From Brotonthovivens ammoniilytica (GTDB lineage: Bacteria; Bacillota; Clostridia; Lachnospirales; Lachnospiraceae), in NCBI RefSeq assembly GCF_025566885.1, contig NZ_JAOQJQ010000005.1, positions 1 to 64,000 of the forward strand: a stretch of 64,000 bases of DNA, read 5' to 3'. Of the stretch, positions 1 to 8,507 are shown piece by piece; the stretch's first letter is position 1; each line of letters starts with the position of its first letter. The notes beneath the pieces are model-generated. The model did no database searches, was not told where the DNA came from, and worked only from the letters and a program-made list of their open reading frames with translations. The position numbers and the translations under genes are program-made.

Positions 1-397
1 GATACTTCCCCGCCCCAAACAGGTCAAAAGGTGTAATCATAATTACATACAGCTGATTTAATTTTCTAAAATCAATTTCTCCCGGTTCTAGCAGTTTACT
101 ATCAATCATTCCTTGATAATATCTGCTTCGCCTCGGCAGATTTCCGGTATTTTCCTTTTGGGCCTCCGTATTATATACGACACCCTCCTCATCCTGGCTC
201 CAGACATCCAGCTTTACAAACCGCTTCAGCGGAGTAGTCCGTATTTCCTTCTCAGACTGCGGGCAGTCCTTTAAATGAACATCTCTTCCAAGAATAATTT
301 CCAGTAAAATCTGCAGATTTCCCGGGCTTTCCATAGCCTCTGCGAATAAAAAGCGATCAAACAGTGTCAATTGTCCCAATGGTTTACTAGGTTTCAA
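1..397 (-). CDS. Rpn/PD-(D/E)XK nuclease family putative transposase, C-terminal part outside the window
   Basis: The minus strand reads an open frame of 132 codons that runs off the window start. It shows the Rpn-family layout: an N-terminal LFDRFLF segment, an ILGRDV segment, then VKLDV followed by NTEAQKE, which fit the D...ExQ catalytic core of PD-(D/E)XK family transposase-like nucleases, and then the typical RRSRYYQGMID. The start is probably a TTG at 395-397, because AAGGAG lies about 7 nt upstream and no ATG with a ribosome site is available. Family members are thought to promote recombination and occur in many copies in Lachnospiraceae and related genomes. Only the first part is visible, so it cannot be said whether the gene is intact. 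Its next neighbour is a repeat-rich intergenic region. Confidence 0.8.
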   Translation of the reverse strand, partial: MKPSKPLGQLTLFDRFLFAEAMESPGNLQILLEIILGRDVHLKDCPQSEKEIRTTPLKRFVKLDVWSQDEEGVVYNTEAQKENTGNLPRRSRYYQGMIDSKLLEPGEIDFRKLNQLYVIMITPFDLFGAGKY

Positions 398-577
398 ATA
401 ACTTCTCCTTTCATTATAAAGAGATTCCTTACAACTGTAAAGAAAATCCCTTTCCCAAATTTTAAATTTGTGACTTTGCGCGGATAATTTGAAAAAACTT
501 TCAAGAAATGTATTAAGAAATAGTAGAAAAACAATTCCTTAAGCCGTGAACCAGCTTAAAAGAACATAATAAGTATA

Positions 578-621
578 TACCACCTTACAAAATATTTAAA
601 TAAATATTTTGTAAGGTGGTA
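578..621. repeat. Perfect 21-bp inverted repeat with 2-bp spacer
   Basis: Positions 578-598 and 601-621 are exact reverse complements (arm begins TACCACCTTAC, ends AATATTTA) with only AA between them. A 44-bp near-continuous palindrome would extrude as a cruciform or fold as a hairpin in RNA. It overlaps the start of the 64-bp tandem repeat: the right arm of the palindrome is the beginning of repeat unit 1. Confidence 0.85.
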
Positions 622-744
622 ACGATAGAATCCAACGGATTCTAGAGTCTATCCTTTATTTAAAGAAATATTTTGCAGGGTGATAACGATAGAATCCAAC
701 GGATTCTAGAGTCTACCCTTTATTTAAACAAATATTTGCCAGGG
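594..744. repeat. 64-bp tandem repeat, two full and one partial copy
   Basis: Units begin at 594, 658 and 722 (exact 64-bp period). Each full unit has ATTTAAA, an AAATATTTT block, a GGTG block and the small palindrome TAGAATCCAACGGATTCTA (8-bp arms around AAC). The third copy keeps only the first 23 bases or so. Units 1 and 2 differ at only a few positions, several in the outer AT-rich and GGTG parts, while the inner palindrome is identical. A terminator follows at 760-805, so a plus-strand RNA with two identical hairpins is possible. Confidence 0.85.
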
Positions 745-759
745 AATGCAACAAAAAAC

Positions 760-805
760 AAGCAGTATGTCTTCTGGTTTTCCCTGAACATACTGCTTAT
801 TTTTT
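760..805 (+). terminator. Intrinsic terminator, probably bidirectional
   Basis: Arms AAGCAGTATGT (760-770) and ACATACTGCTT (788-798) are perfect complements, followed on the plus strand by ATTTTTT and preceded by ACAAAAAACA, which gives a U-rich tail on the minus strand too. It would end transcription of the OYE gene on the minus strand and of any RNA made from the tandem repeat on the plus strand. Confidence 0.7.
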
Positions 806-916
806 GACCTTATTTTTTTAGAAATCTTCATTTGTCTTCAAAGGAATAAAATGATTTTTTCTGTCTATATACCATATCTTTGTAAAGTGATGGAAGGCTT
901 TACAAATTCAAAATAC

Positions 917-2938
917 CTATACGATTTCCATTGCCGCCATGTAGCCCCCGTGAACTGCGTCCGCTACTTTACCGGCATGTCTGGCATCACCGATCACCCA
1001 GACCGGAATCTCTCCTGCCGCTTCCTTTAATTTCTTAACAATTTCGTCATTGGAACGCATTCCCATGGAAAAGCAGTAAGAGTCTGCCTCTAATAATTCA
1101 CGCTGGCCATTTACTTCAATTACAACGCCGGCCTTTGTAAATTCAATACACTTTGCATTCAGAATCTGTTTGATTCCACGATGATCCATTTCATTTAACA
1201 GAGCATTTCTGTAATAGCCAAAGGTTTCATTTGCAATCATCGGAAGCATTTCCACAACGGTTACCTGATGACCGTGGTTTGCCAGGTGAAGCCCTACCTC
1301 GCAGCCTACCAGACCGCCGCCCACCAGAACTACTTTTTTTCCAATCTCGTCCATTTTGTCATACACATCCAAAGCATTTACTGCACTCTCAATCCCCGGT
1401 ATCTGGGGAACAAAAGGATGTGCTCCTACGGCAAGAATTACTGCATCCGGTTTTGTCTCCTGAATAAACTTCTGGTCCACTTCCGTATTCAGACAAATTT
1501 GGGCACCGCAGTTTAGAGCTTCATGTATAATCACATTTTTAGCATTCATTAAATCAACTTTATCCTCATCGGTATCGGTAAAGTTTATGGTACCGCCCAG
1601 TCTATCTGTTTTCTCCGCAAGAATTACCTGATGGCCCCGTTTTACAGCTGTAACAGCCGCCTGACATCCTCCGATGCCGCCGCCCACAATAAGTACTTTT
1701 CTAGAAGCTTTCGGCTCCGGCATTGTTTCCGGATAAAAGCCAAATCCCGTTTCCGGATTAATGGCACAGCTTCCCATAGATGCAGGGGAATAAATCTTTC
1801 CGGCCTCTTCTGGTCCTAATTTTTCCCAGAGAGGAATATCCGTGGGATGTTCGCAAAAGCCTGGATAACAGTTAAAGCATCTCACACAGCGGCGGATGGT
1901 ATCCTCTTTTCCTTCCAGAGTTTTATTGGGAAGCTCCGGATCTGCAAATCCCTGCCGTCCAAATTCTACAAAGTCTGCTTTTCCTTCCGCAATCACCTGT
2001 TCTGCCAGCTCCGGACCATTAAAGCCGCCGATTGTAGACACATATGATTTTTTTACAGCCGCTTTTACTTTTGCAGCATATTCAATATTCAATCCATGAG
2101 GCTCCAGGAAAGAGGAAAATGTTCTGGTTCTGCTTCCCAGCCATTTTAATCCGTTAGAAACCTGAATAATATCAACCATACCATCAATTTCTTTACAAAA
2201 TTCTACCGTATCGTCAATTGTCATTCCTCCGGGCACTCCATCTTCCGCAGAAAATCTAAGCTCAATTACGCCGTCCTCACCAATTCCCCGGCGACAGGCT
2301 TCAATAACCATTTTGGGAAACCGTGCCCGGTTTTCCATGCTGCCTCCAAATTCATCTGTTCTGTGATTTGTCCAGGGTGAGACAAACTGCTGCAGCAAAA
2401 ATCCATGGCCCCCATGAAGCAGCACTCCGTCAAATCCGCATTCTTTTGCAAATCTTGAAATCTTATAAAAATCATCACAGACCTTCTCCATCATAGCAAG
2501 GTCCATGCCTTTAACCTTTATTCCGTCTTCCCGCACCCAGTCCTCAGGTCCCCAGGGTTCTTTAGATTCCTCTGCCCTGCTTCCTTCGTGAGAGAACTCA
2601 TAATAACACAGAGCGCCTTTTGCTTTGATACGGTCAGCGTAAGCTTTGGAAATCTCAAAATCTTCTCCTTCAAATTTTTCAAAATCAATTTTGCGTTCCT
2701 GAAACAGCGTTTTTGCCTCTTCATAATTCAGCGGCATTTCGCCGGTAGATACACAGGCAAAACCGCCGGCTGCCCGCCGCTCTACCATACGGTATAGATT
2801 TTCACTGATCTGAGGGATAAAATAATTGGCATGTACAAACATCGTGGGCGCTGCTTTCATCCGGTTTTTATATACTTTTCCCCGGATGGTAACCGGGCTG
2901 AATAAATGTGGATACTTAACCTCTCCTGGTTTGCTCAT
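917..2938 (-). CDS. NADH:flavin oxidoreductase/FAD-dependent oxidoreductase (old yellow enzyme, 2,4-dienoyl-CoA reductase type)
   Basis: A 673-residue protein with the three-part layout of 2,4-dienoyl-CoA reductase, enoate reductase and BaiCD-like enzymes. Residues about 10-340 form an FMN TIM barrel with HGGHGFLLQQFVSP and EFGGSMENR; a cysteine cluster (CVRCFNC, FC and a later CAINP) binds a 4Fe-4S cluster; the C-terminal half has two dinucleotide folds (VGGGIGG and VGGGLVG) for FAD and NAD(P)H. The last cluster cysteine is separated from the first three by an insert of roughly 30 residues, longer than the usual 11-12. The start is the ATG at 2936-2938, which has AGGAGG in front; an upstream ATG at 2971 has none. 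It is divergent from a LysR gene that probably controls it. Such enzymes reduce C=C bonds of unsaturated acids, steroids or polyphenols; the substrate here is unknown. Confidence 0.85.
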   Translation of the reverse strand: MSKPGEVKYPHLFSPVTIRGKVYKNRMKAAPTMFVHANYFIPQISENLYRMVERRAAGGFACVSTGEMPLNYEEAKTLFQERKIDFEKFEGEDFEISKAYADRIKAKGALCYYEFSHEGSRAEESKEPWGPEDWVREDGIKVKGMDLAMMEKVCDDFYKISRFAKECGFDGVLLHGGHGFLLQQFVSPWTNHRTDEFGGSMENRARFPKMVIEACRRGIGEDGVIELRFSAEDGVPGGMTIDDTVEFCKEIDGMVDIIQVSNGLKWLGSRTRTFSSFLEPHGLNIEYAAKVKAAVKKSYVSTIGGFNGPELAEQVIAEGKADFVEFGRQGFADPELPNKTLEGKEDTIRRCVRCFNCYPGFCEHPTDIPLWEKLGPEEAGKIYSPASMGSCAINPETGFGFYPETMPEPKASRKVLIVGGGIGGCQAAVTAVKRGHQVILAEKTDRLGGTINFTDTDEDKVDLMNAKNVIIHEALNCGAQICLNTEVDQKFIQETKPDAVILAVGAHPFVPQIPGIESAVNALDVYDKMDEIGKKVVLVGGGLVGCEVGLHLANHGHQVTVVEMLPMIANETFGYYRNALLNEMDHRGIKQILNAKCIEFTKAGVVIEVNGQRELLEADSYCFSMGMRSNDEIVKKLKEAAGEIPVWVIGDARHAGKVADAVHGGYMAAMEIV

Positions 2939-3007
2939 AGTCGTTCCTCCTGTAAGTAATTGTACGTTCATTTTCGATATACTTATTATATATCAGTTTT
3001 TTCAGGA

Positions 3008-3049
3008 TTGAAACTATCACTTTAGCATAGTATAATAAGTTTAACTTAT
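3008..3049 (+). promoter_or_regulatory. Promoter of the LysR gene with overlapping LysR-type operator
   Basis: TTGAAA (3008-3013), a 17-bp spacer and TATAAT (3031-3036) make a good sigma-A promoter pointing into the LysR gene. A perfect palindrome ATAAGTT-T-AACTTAT (3035-3049) overlaps the -10 box and contains a T-N11-A core (3036-3048), the usual LysR-type binding pattern. Its place between the divergent regulator and reductase genes suggests autorepression and control of the reductase. Confidence 0.65.
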
Positions 3050-3069
3050 CATTTTAGGAGGACTTCAAA

Positions 3070-3984
3070 ATGCAGATTCGTCAGCTGGAATATTTCGTTG
3101 CCGTCAGTGAACACTTAAATTTCACCAAAGCCGCACAGCAGTTTTATATTTCCCAGACAGCCGTCACCCAGCAGATCAAAGCCCTGGAGACGGAACTTGG
3201 CGTTCAGCTCTTTATTCGTAATAACCGTCACGTTGCCTTAACTCCGGCAGGGCGGACCTTTCTGGAAGATGCCAGGGCGATTTTAAGAAGAACCCGTGAC
3301 GCCATGGACCGGGCAAAACAGGCCAGTACTGTATTTACCGGCAGCCTCAATATCGGTTTTGTAAAAGGATACGAAAAAACGAATCTTTCCGATCAGCTGG
3401 CAGAATTTCATGTACGTTATCCCAATATAGCCTTTCAGCTGACCCGTGAAAATGTTGCAGAACTATATGACGGAATTTTAGACCGAAGCCTGGATGTGAT
3501 CATTAATCTCCAGTATTCTCTGGATGATCTGGAAGATATGGAATACAGAGTCATCCGTCAGTATCCGCTTTTGGCAGTGATGCCTGCTTCCCACCCATTA
3601 TCCCACCGCACAAGTATTCAGCGCTGTGAATTAAAAGGCTATCCTCTTGTGGATATTAAAAAAAATGACAACCGTTACGGAGAAACGGCGACGATACTAA
3701 AAGCATTTACCGCCGCCGGTTTCCTTCCGGATGTCCGTTATATTTCTGATGATATTGAAACCAGCATTCTGGCCGTGGCCGCCGGTCTTGGATATGCCCT
3801 GCTTCCTTCTTATATTACAGATGCGCTGACCATGAAAGAAAAAGTGATCGCTGTGCCCATTGAAGGAGAAGAAAAGCTGATGACAATCATCGCCGCCTGG
3901 CATAAAGAAAATGACAACCCGGCCCTTGTTAAATTTCTAAGTGAAGTATTTGGATTTTCATCTACGGATGTCTGTATACACTAA
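3070..3984 (+). CDS. LysR-family transcriptional regulator
   Basis: 304 residues, normal for the family. The N-terminal winged helix-turn-helix is plain (MQIRQLEYFVAVSEHLNFTK, then ISQTAVTQQIKALE, ELGVQLFIR), followed by a substrate-binding domain from about residue 90. The start has AGGAGG 8 nt upstream. It is divergent from the OYE reductase, with a T-N11-A palindrome between them, so it most likely senses a substrate or product of that enzyme. Its 3' end overlaps the convergent amidohydrolase gene by 23 bp, so no terminator separates the two transcripts. Confidence 0.92.
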   Translation: MQIRQLEYFVAVSEHLNFTKAAQQFYISQTAVTQQIKALETELGVQLFIRNNRHVALTPAGRTFLEDARAILRRTRDAMDRAKQASTVFTGSLNIGFVKGYEKTNLSDQLAEFHVRYPNIAFQLTRENVAELYDGILDRSLDVIINLQYSLDDLEDMEYRVIRQYPLLAVMPASHPLSHRTSIQRCELKGYPLVDIKKNDNRYGETATILKAFTAAGFLPDVRYISDDIETSILAVAAGLGYALLPSYITDALTMKEKVIAVPIEGEEKLMTIIAAWHKENDNPALVKFLSEVFGFSSTDVCIH

Positions 3985-5548
3985 CACCGTCTTTGATTGT
4001 TTCCAGCACCTTTATATTTCTGATTTCCCCCAGATCTGTTTTCAGAGGATTTTTATCCAGAATCACAAGATCCGCCCGTTTTCCAGGCTCTATGGTGCCT
4101 TTTTCTTTCTCTTCATGATATTGGTATGCCGCATCAATGGTAATCCCCCGCAGAGCCTGGTAAGCTGTTATGCATTCTTTGGCTCCAAGGGAAACACCTT
4201 TTTTGGTAAGACGGTTCACCGCACACCAGACGGTATGCATCTGGTCCGGTTCTGTTACCGGTGCATCCGTATGCAGTGAAAACCGAATCTGCATATCAGC
4301 GGCAGTTTTTAAGGGAGAAATTTCTTTTGCCCGCCGGCATCCGAGGTTTTCCAGGTGAATATCTCCCCAGTAAAATACATGCCCTACAAAAAAGGACGGA
4401 AACATATGAAGTTCCTTCACCTCTTTTAGCTGATCTTTTGTCAGCAGCTGGGCATGAACAAGAACCGGCCGGATATCCGCACTTTTTACATCTGTCTTTT
4501 CTGATACCCGGCGATATGCGTCTATAAACTGCTGGCAGGCTGCATCACCGTTACAGTGAGCCAGCAGCTGAACACCATCCTGCACTGAAATTTCACATGC
4601 ATTTTCCACAATATCATTTTTCAAAATCGGATATCCCAGCTCATCGGTCCCCTCATAGGGTATCCTCACCCAGGCAGTTTTAGACTGAGGAGAACCATCC
4701 AGAAACACTTTATATCCGCCGATTTTAAAATGATTTTTATATACAAGCATGTGATTTTTAAACTCAGGAACCAGTTTTTCTCTTTCATGAAAATCCAGAT
4801 ATGCCACATAATCCATTTTGAGGAAATCCGTTTCTGCCGCATACTTCATAAAGGGCAGCATAACTTCCATAACCATGCCTTCCTGCATGGTTGTAATTCC
4901 ATAGGACAAATATTTTTTCTGGGCTTTTCCCATTGCGGTTTCAAATTGTTCCTGGGTCTCCATTGGTATTTTCTGTACATTATTTATAAATGCACTCTCT
5001 TCCAGATAGCCGGTAAGTCCGGTTTCATTCCTGCCAATCATACCCTCTGATTCTTTGGCGGTCTCCATGGTAATCCCAAGTTTTTTTAATCCTTCTGCAT
5101 TCATAAGTCCCACATGACCGCTCTGATGCTGAATAACCAGCGGATGATCAGGACTCATCTCATTCAGTTCTTCCATAGACGGATGACGTCTTCCCTGAAG
5201 AAAATTGTGGTCATATCCACGGGCCTTCACCCATTCTCCCGGTTTCACATCATTGGCCTTTATAAATTCCTGAATCCTTCTTCTAATCTCTTCAATGCTT
5301 TCCGCTCCGTTTAAATCTGCCTGCATCAGACTGGTTGCATAGCTGATAAAATGGGAATGGGGATCAATAAAACCAGGCAGCATTGCTTTTCCCTGAAGGT
5401 CAACCCAGGTACAGCTTCCCTCTTCTTTTTTCATTTCATCAACAGTTCCGATTTTTAAAATCTTGCCATCCTCTGTCATAACAGCCTGAACCATATCACC
5501 GCTTCCGCACATGGTAACAATTTCACCATTATAATATACTGTTTTCAT
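3962..5548 (-). CDS. Amidohydrolase family protein (YtcJ-like)
   Basis: 528 residues with the amidohydrolase-3/YtcJ arrangement: an N-terminal small beta domain (VYYNGEIVTM), the metal-binding HxH in GFIDPHSHF near residue 67, conserved VHAQLL, and HTDAPVTEPDQMHTVW toward the C-terminus, then the closing KRADLVILDKNP strand. These enzymes are zinc-type hydrolases or deaminases whose substrates are mostly unknown. GGAAGAG precedes the ATG. It is the last gene of a three-gene set with an AGCS carrier (27 bp upstream) and an MFS transporter, implying import and hydrolysis of an N-acyl or amide compound. No signal peptide, so it acts in the cytoplasm. Confidence 0.85.
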   Translation of the reverse strand: MKTVYYNGEIVTMCGSGDMVQAVMTEDGKILKIGTVDEMKKEEGSCTWVDLQGKAMLPGFIDPHSHFISYATSLMQADLNGAESIEEIRRRIQEFIKANDVKPGEWVKARGYDHNFLQGRRHPSMEELNEMSPDHPLVIQHQSGHVGLMNAEGLKKLGITMETAKESEGMIGRNETGLTGYLEESAFINNVQKIPMETQEQFETAMGKAQKKYLSYGITTMQEGMVMEVMLPFMKYAAETDFLKMDYVAYLDFHEREKLVPEFKNHMLVYKNHFKIGGYKVFLDGSPQSKTAWVRIPYEGTDELGYPILKNDIVENACEISVQDGVQLLAHCNGDAACQQFIDAYRRVSEKTDVKSADIRPVLVHAQLLTKDQLKEVKELHMFPSFFVGHVFYWGDIHLENLGCRRAKEISPLKTAADMQIRFSLHTDAPVTEPDQMHTVWCAVNRLTKKGVSLGAKECITAYQALRGITIDAAYQYHEEKEKGTIEPGKRADLVILDKNPLKTDLGEIRNIKVLETIKDGVSVYRHP

Positions 5549-5574
5549 CTGCTCTTCCTTTCAAAATTCTTTAT

Positions 5575-6891
5575 TTACCTGAACCGGTACTTCTTCCACG
5601 GTCCTGATACGTAAACCGTTAAAGCAGCCACATTCAGCGCGGCAACTAAAAACAGAAGAAGATCTACCGCATCAAAGACAATATTCAGACCAAATACCGC
5701 CAGGGTTCCAGCCAGAATAATAACAATCAGATACACAATGATATTGCGGTTTTCATGATCTGAAAACAGCTGTGATAAAAAGAAATACGAGCCAAGAAGT
5801 GTTGTCAGCGCTGAGAGCACAGTAAACAGACACAATACTACCAGCCCAAAATATCCGGTTACTTCCACTGCGGTCCGGATATAATCTCCCAGCCTTCCGA
5901 TGGAATCCGCAGGATACGAGGCGGCTCCCACCGAAACTCCATAAGAAGCTACATAGGAAGTTACAAAAATTGATACAAACACAGTAATAATTGTAGGAAC
6001 CAGTGAGATAAGCCCTGCCTCTCTTGGCTTGGTATCTGCTTCCACAGCTGCCATAGCCATGGCGCCCAGTCCGGTTTCCGCCGTCTGCAGAACTCTCTGC
6101 ATTCCCAGAATCAAGCCCAGGGGAATCCCGAACATAGCATTCACCGGGTTTTGCATACCCGTTATCATCCGGGCAAAATAAGTGGGGATATACTGATTTG
6201 TTCTGGCAATAAAAAAGATAAAAAATGCGAAATAACATACAACTGCCACAAAAATCATATAAGTCATTGCCTTCATAAATATACTGTGCTTTCTGCTGAG
6301 AACAATCACCGCCGCAATTAGAATCACCGGAATAATGACAAAAACATATCTTTGCATTTCACTTAAACTGGTATCTGCAAACCGCTCCGCGACAATAGAC
6401 ACTACAGCATCAATACCACTAAACTGAAAGCCCCCAAAACCAAAGATATAAAGTGCCGCAAACGCCGCCGCAAATATAAAACCAGCCCATCGCCCAAGAA
6501 AATCGCTGATATATTCTCTTGGCATCTTTTTCATTACTTTTGAATTTACCGTTTCCGAATATGACAGCGGAATCATAATGACAGAACCAATCAGCGCCCA
6601 TATGGCAATGGCTTCAAAATTTGTCTGGCCCTGGGCCGCAAGATTTGATAAAGAGCCCAGCACCCCAATAATCGCCCCGGTTCCAATCATTGCACCAAGA
6701 GAAACAGAAGCCGGTCCTATGACATTTTTCAGATGCATAGGACTTCTCCTGGTAGTCTTTCTATTTAGCTGAAAAATAGTTTTGATTGATATATAAGCGC
6801 TGGCCGCCAGCATAAAAGGAAGAAATACGGGCCAGATTTTTGAAGAAATCAAGCCTATCATCTGTTCCGCTGATTCTAAAATTTCATTCAT
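5575..6891 (-). CDS. AGCS-type amino acid:cation symporter
   Basis: 438 residues with about ten hydrophobic segments. SLGAMIGTGAIIGV and the GAMAMAAVEADTKPREAG region resemble the alanine/glycine:cation symporter (AGCS) family, though the protein is somewhat diverged from the usual sodium:alanine carriers. Members bring small amino acids in with Na+ or H+. Its ATG overlaps the stop of the upstream MFS gene by 4 bp (ATGA type), so the two are translationally coupled. The neighbouring amidohydrolase suggests uptake of an amino acid conjugate or of the released amino acid; the direction of transport cannot be read from the sequence. Confidence 0.7.
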   Translation of the reverse strand: MNEILESAEQMIGLISSKIWPVFLPFMLAASAYISIKTIFQLNRKTTRRSPMHLKNVIGPASVSLGAMIGTGAIIGVLGSLSNLAAQGQTNFEAIAIWALIGSVIMIPLSYSETVNSKVMKKMPREYISDFLGRWAGFIFAAAFAALYIFGFGGFQFSGIDAVVSIVAERFADTSLSEMQRYVFVIIPVILIAAVIVLSRKHSIFMKAMTYMIFVAVVCYFAFFIFFIARTNQYIPTYFARMITGMQNPVNAMFGIPLGLILGMQRVLQTAETGLGAMAMAAVEADTKPREAGLISLVPTIITVFVSIFVTSYVASYGVSVGAASYPADSIGRLGDYIRTAVEVTGYFGLVVLCLFTVLSALTTLLGSYFFLSQLFSDHENRNIIVYLIVIILAGTLAVFGLNIVFDAVDLLLFLVAALNVAALTVYVSGPWKKYRFR

Positions 6892-8177
6892 GACTCACCA
6901 TTTCCTTCCTCTGTTTTAATCCGCATCTGGCCGGCCTGTTTTAAAAAGTATTTTGTGCTCCCCAAAAGGAAGATAAAACAAACCACAATGCAGGCTGTAA
7001 TATAAATCCATGCTCCCTGATAGTTGCTTCCGTTTTTTGCAACAATACCGAAAATCACAGAGCCTACTGCATAGCCAACAGCGAAGAAAATATTAATAAT
7101 ACCTACAATGGTTCCATAAGACTTATTTCCAAACAGCGTTCCCGCCAGAAACGAAGGGCCGATAATATACATAAATACTGACAGACCGTGGAAAATACCA
7201 AATACATAGCCAACACCAGGAAGCCCCGGAGCTATCAGAAGGCAGATAACGCTGATAATAAATATAACAAACGCTAAAATCAGTGTTTTCATTTCACCGA
7301 TTTTATTAAATATGGCCCCGCCGCAGAAGTTGCCCACAATGGTAAAGGCTGCCATAACAGAGCCGATATTTGCACGCATGGTTGTTGAAAATCCCAGGGA
7401 TACAAAATAAGCCATATACTGAATCGCAAGCCCGGATACAAACAATCCAACGATAAACCATGCCAGCGCAAACAGCCAGAAAACAGGTGTTTTTAACAAT
7501 TCCCCCGGCTTATAGCCCCACATTCTGATTTTCGGAATTTTATTTTCACTGACCTTTTCCTTTGCCGGCACTCCGTCTCTGACAGATGAATCCTTTGGAA
7601 AACGAATTAGTAAAAGCACCACCGGGATTGCCACGAACAGAGAAATAAGACCAAGAATCCAGTAAGCGTACGCATAGCCTCTGTTTTCCAGTATTCTTGG
7701 AACAATCTGCTGAAGCACGATATTGCCAAGTCCCCCGCCTGCAAAGGCCAGCCCCAGCGCAAATCCCCGTTTTTCCTGAAACCAGGCGTTAATCAAAACA
7801 GGGACGCCTATGGCAGATAAAATTGCCGTTCCTACTTCCACCACGGCAGAGGCTCCGTAAAAAGCCGGCAGTGTATGGCAAAAGGAATACAATATAAAAC
7901 CACCACCGGACATCACAGCTCCTGCCAGAAAAAGAAGCCGTTTATTCACTCCCGGCATATCAAACAGCTTTCCGATTATCGGTGAAACCGCTGCAGATAC
8001 AAGCACACCGATCATAAATACGGTTCCAAAGGAAGCCAGCGAAAAGCCCTCTCCCTCACACACATAGCTGATAAACTGCGACACTGTGTTTTTAGCAACT
8101 CCAAAAGGAACTGCCTGAATAATCATACAGATTAAAACGACAATCCAGCCGTAATATAATTTCCTGTCTGTTTTCAT
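6888..8177 (-). CDS. MFS transporter, oxalate/formate antiporter-like (OFA) type
   Basis: 429 residues with twelve predicted membrane segments; the opening KLYYGWIVVLICMIIQAVPFG-type segment and FGVAKNTVSQF resemble OFA-family major facilitator proteins that move monocarboxylates. It leads the operon MFS-AGCS-amidohydrolase. The ATG at 8177 has only a weak AAGG 3 nt upstream; an out-of-frame ATG behind AAAGGAG a little earlier opens a reading frame of about 35 codons that overlaps the MFS start, so translation could be coupled to it. A 13-bp perfect inverted repeat lies about 90 bp upstream. Confidence 0.8.
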   Translation of the reverse strand: MKTDRKLYYGWIVVLICMIIQAVPFGVAKNTVSQFISYVCEGEGFSLASFGTVFMIGVLVSAAVSPIIGKLFDMPGVNKRLLFLAGAVMSGGGFILYSFCHTLPAFYGASAVVEVGTAILSAIGVPVLINAWFQEKRGFALGLAFAGGGLGNIVLQQIVPRILENRGYAYAYWILGLISLFVAIPVVLLLIRFPKDSSVRDGVPAKEKVSENKIPKIRMWGYKPGELLKTPVFWLFALAWFIVGLFVSGLAIQYMAYFVSLGFSTTMRANIGSVMAAFTIVGNFCGGAIFNKIGEMKTLILAFVIFIISVICLLIAPGLPGVGYVFGIFHGLSVFMYIIGPSFLAGTLFGNKSYGTIVGIINIFFAVGYAVGSVIFGIVAKNGSNYQGAWIYITACIVVCFIFLLGSTKYFLKQAGQMRIKTEEGNGES

Positions 8178-8264
8178 AAACCTTATATAAAATGCATTGC
8201 TGCATCTTTTCTCCTTTCCGGCCTTTTTGCCGAAGTTTACTTTACTATGTGTAATTTAATGTTT

Positions 8265-8294
8265 AATTATGCATCTGTTTCCAGATGCATAATT
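8265..8294. promoter_or_regulatory. Perfect 13-bp inverted repeat upstream of the MFS operon
   Basis: AATTATGCATCTG (8265-8277) and CAGATGCATAATT (8282-8294) are exact reverse complements around TTTC. It lies between the divergent MFS operon and fic genes, about 90 bp from the MFS start and 210 bp from fic. No U-run follows on either strand directly, so an operator for an unidentified regulator is more likely than a terminator. Confidence 0.5.
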
Positions 8295-8507
8295 GTGGTT
8301 ATTTTTCACTGTACAGGAAATTTTTTGAAATTTTTACTTTCACCCCGATGAATTAGCGCAAGGCATTTCGGGAGCATAAGGCGGCGTTGTTTTTCTCATA
8401 TTATCGGCAAATATATGTTAAAATAATTTCAAAGCACATTATAATTATTCCGATATTGTGATATACTAAATTTATATAAGCAGCCCTCAAATAAGGAGGT
8501 ATGAAAG

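Larger units (their letters stand above)
398..916. other. Gene-free, AT-rich intergenic region holding repeats and a terminator
   Basis: No convincing gene is seen between the Rpn-type gene and the OYE reductase stop codon. The stretch is AT-rich and contains a long palindrome (578-621), a 64-bp tandem repeat (594-744) and a hairpin terminator (760-805), listed separately. The two flanking genes are both on the minus strand; the repeat/terminator structure looks like a plus-strand transcript but no clear promoter was identified. Confidence 0.6.

Noticed and set aside
594..744. CRISPR array or type III antitoxin RNA repeats
   Set aside because: Only two full 64-bp units without unique spacers, no cas genes, and no toxin gene downstream on the plus strand.
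8143..8206. Short ORF starting at an ATG with AAAGGAG before the MFS gene
   Set aside because: Only about 35 codons, out of frame with the transporter and no recognisable sequence; kept only as a note on possible coupling.
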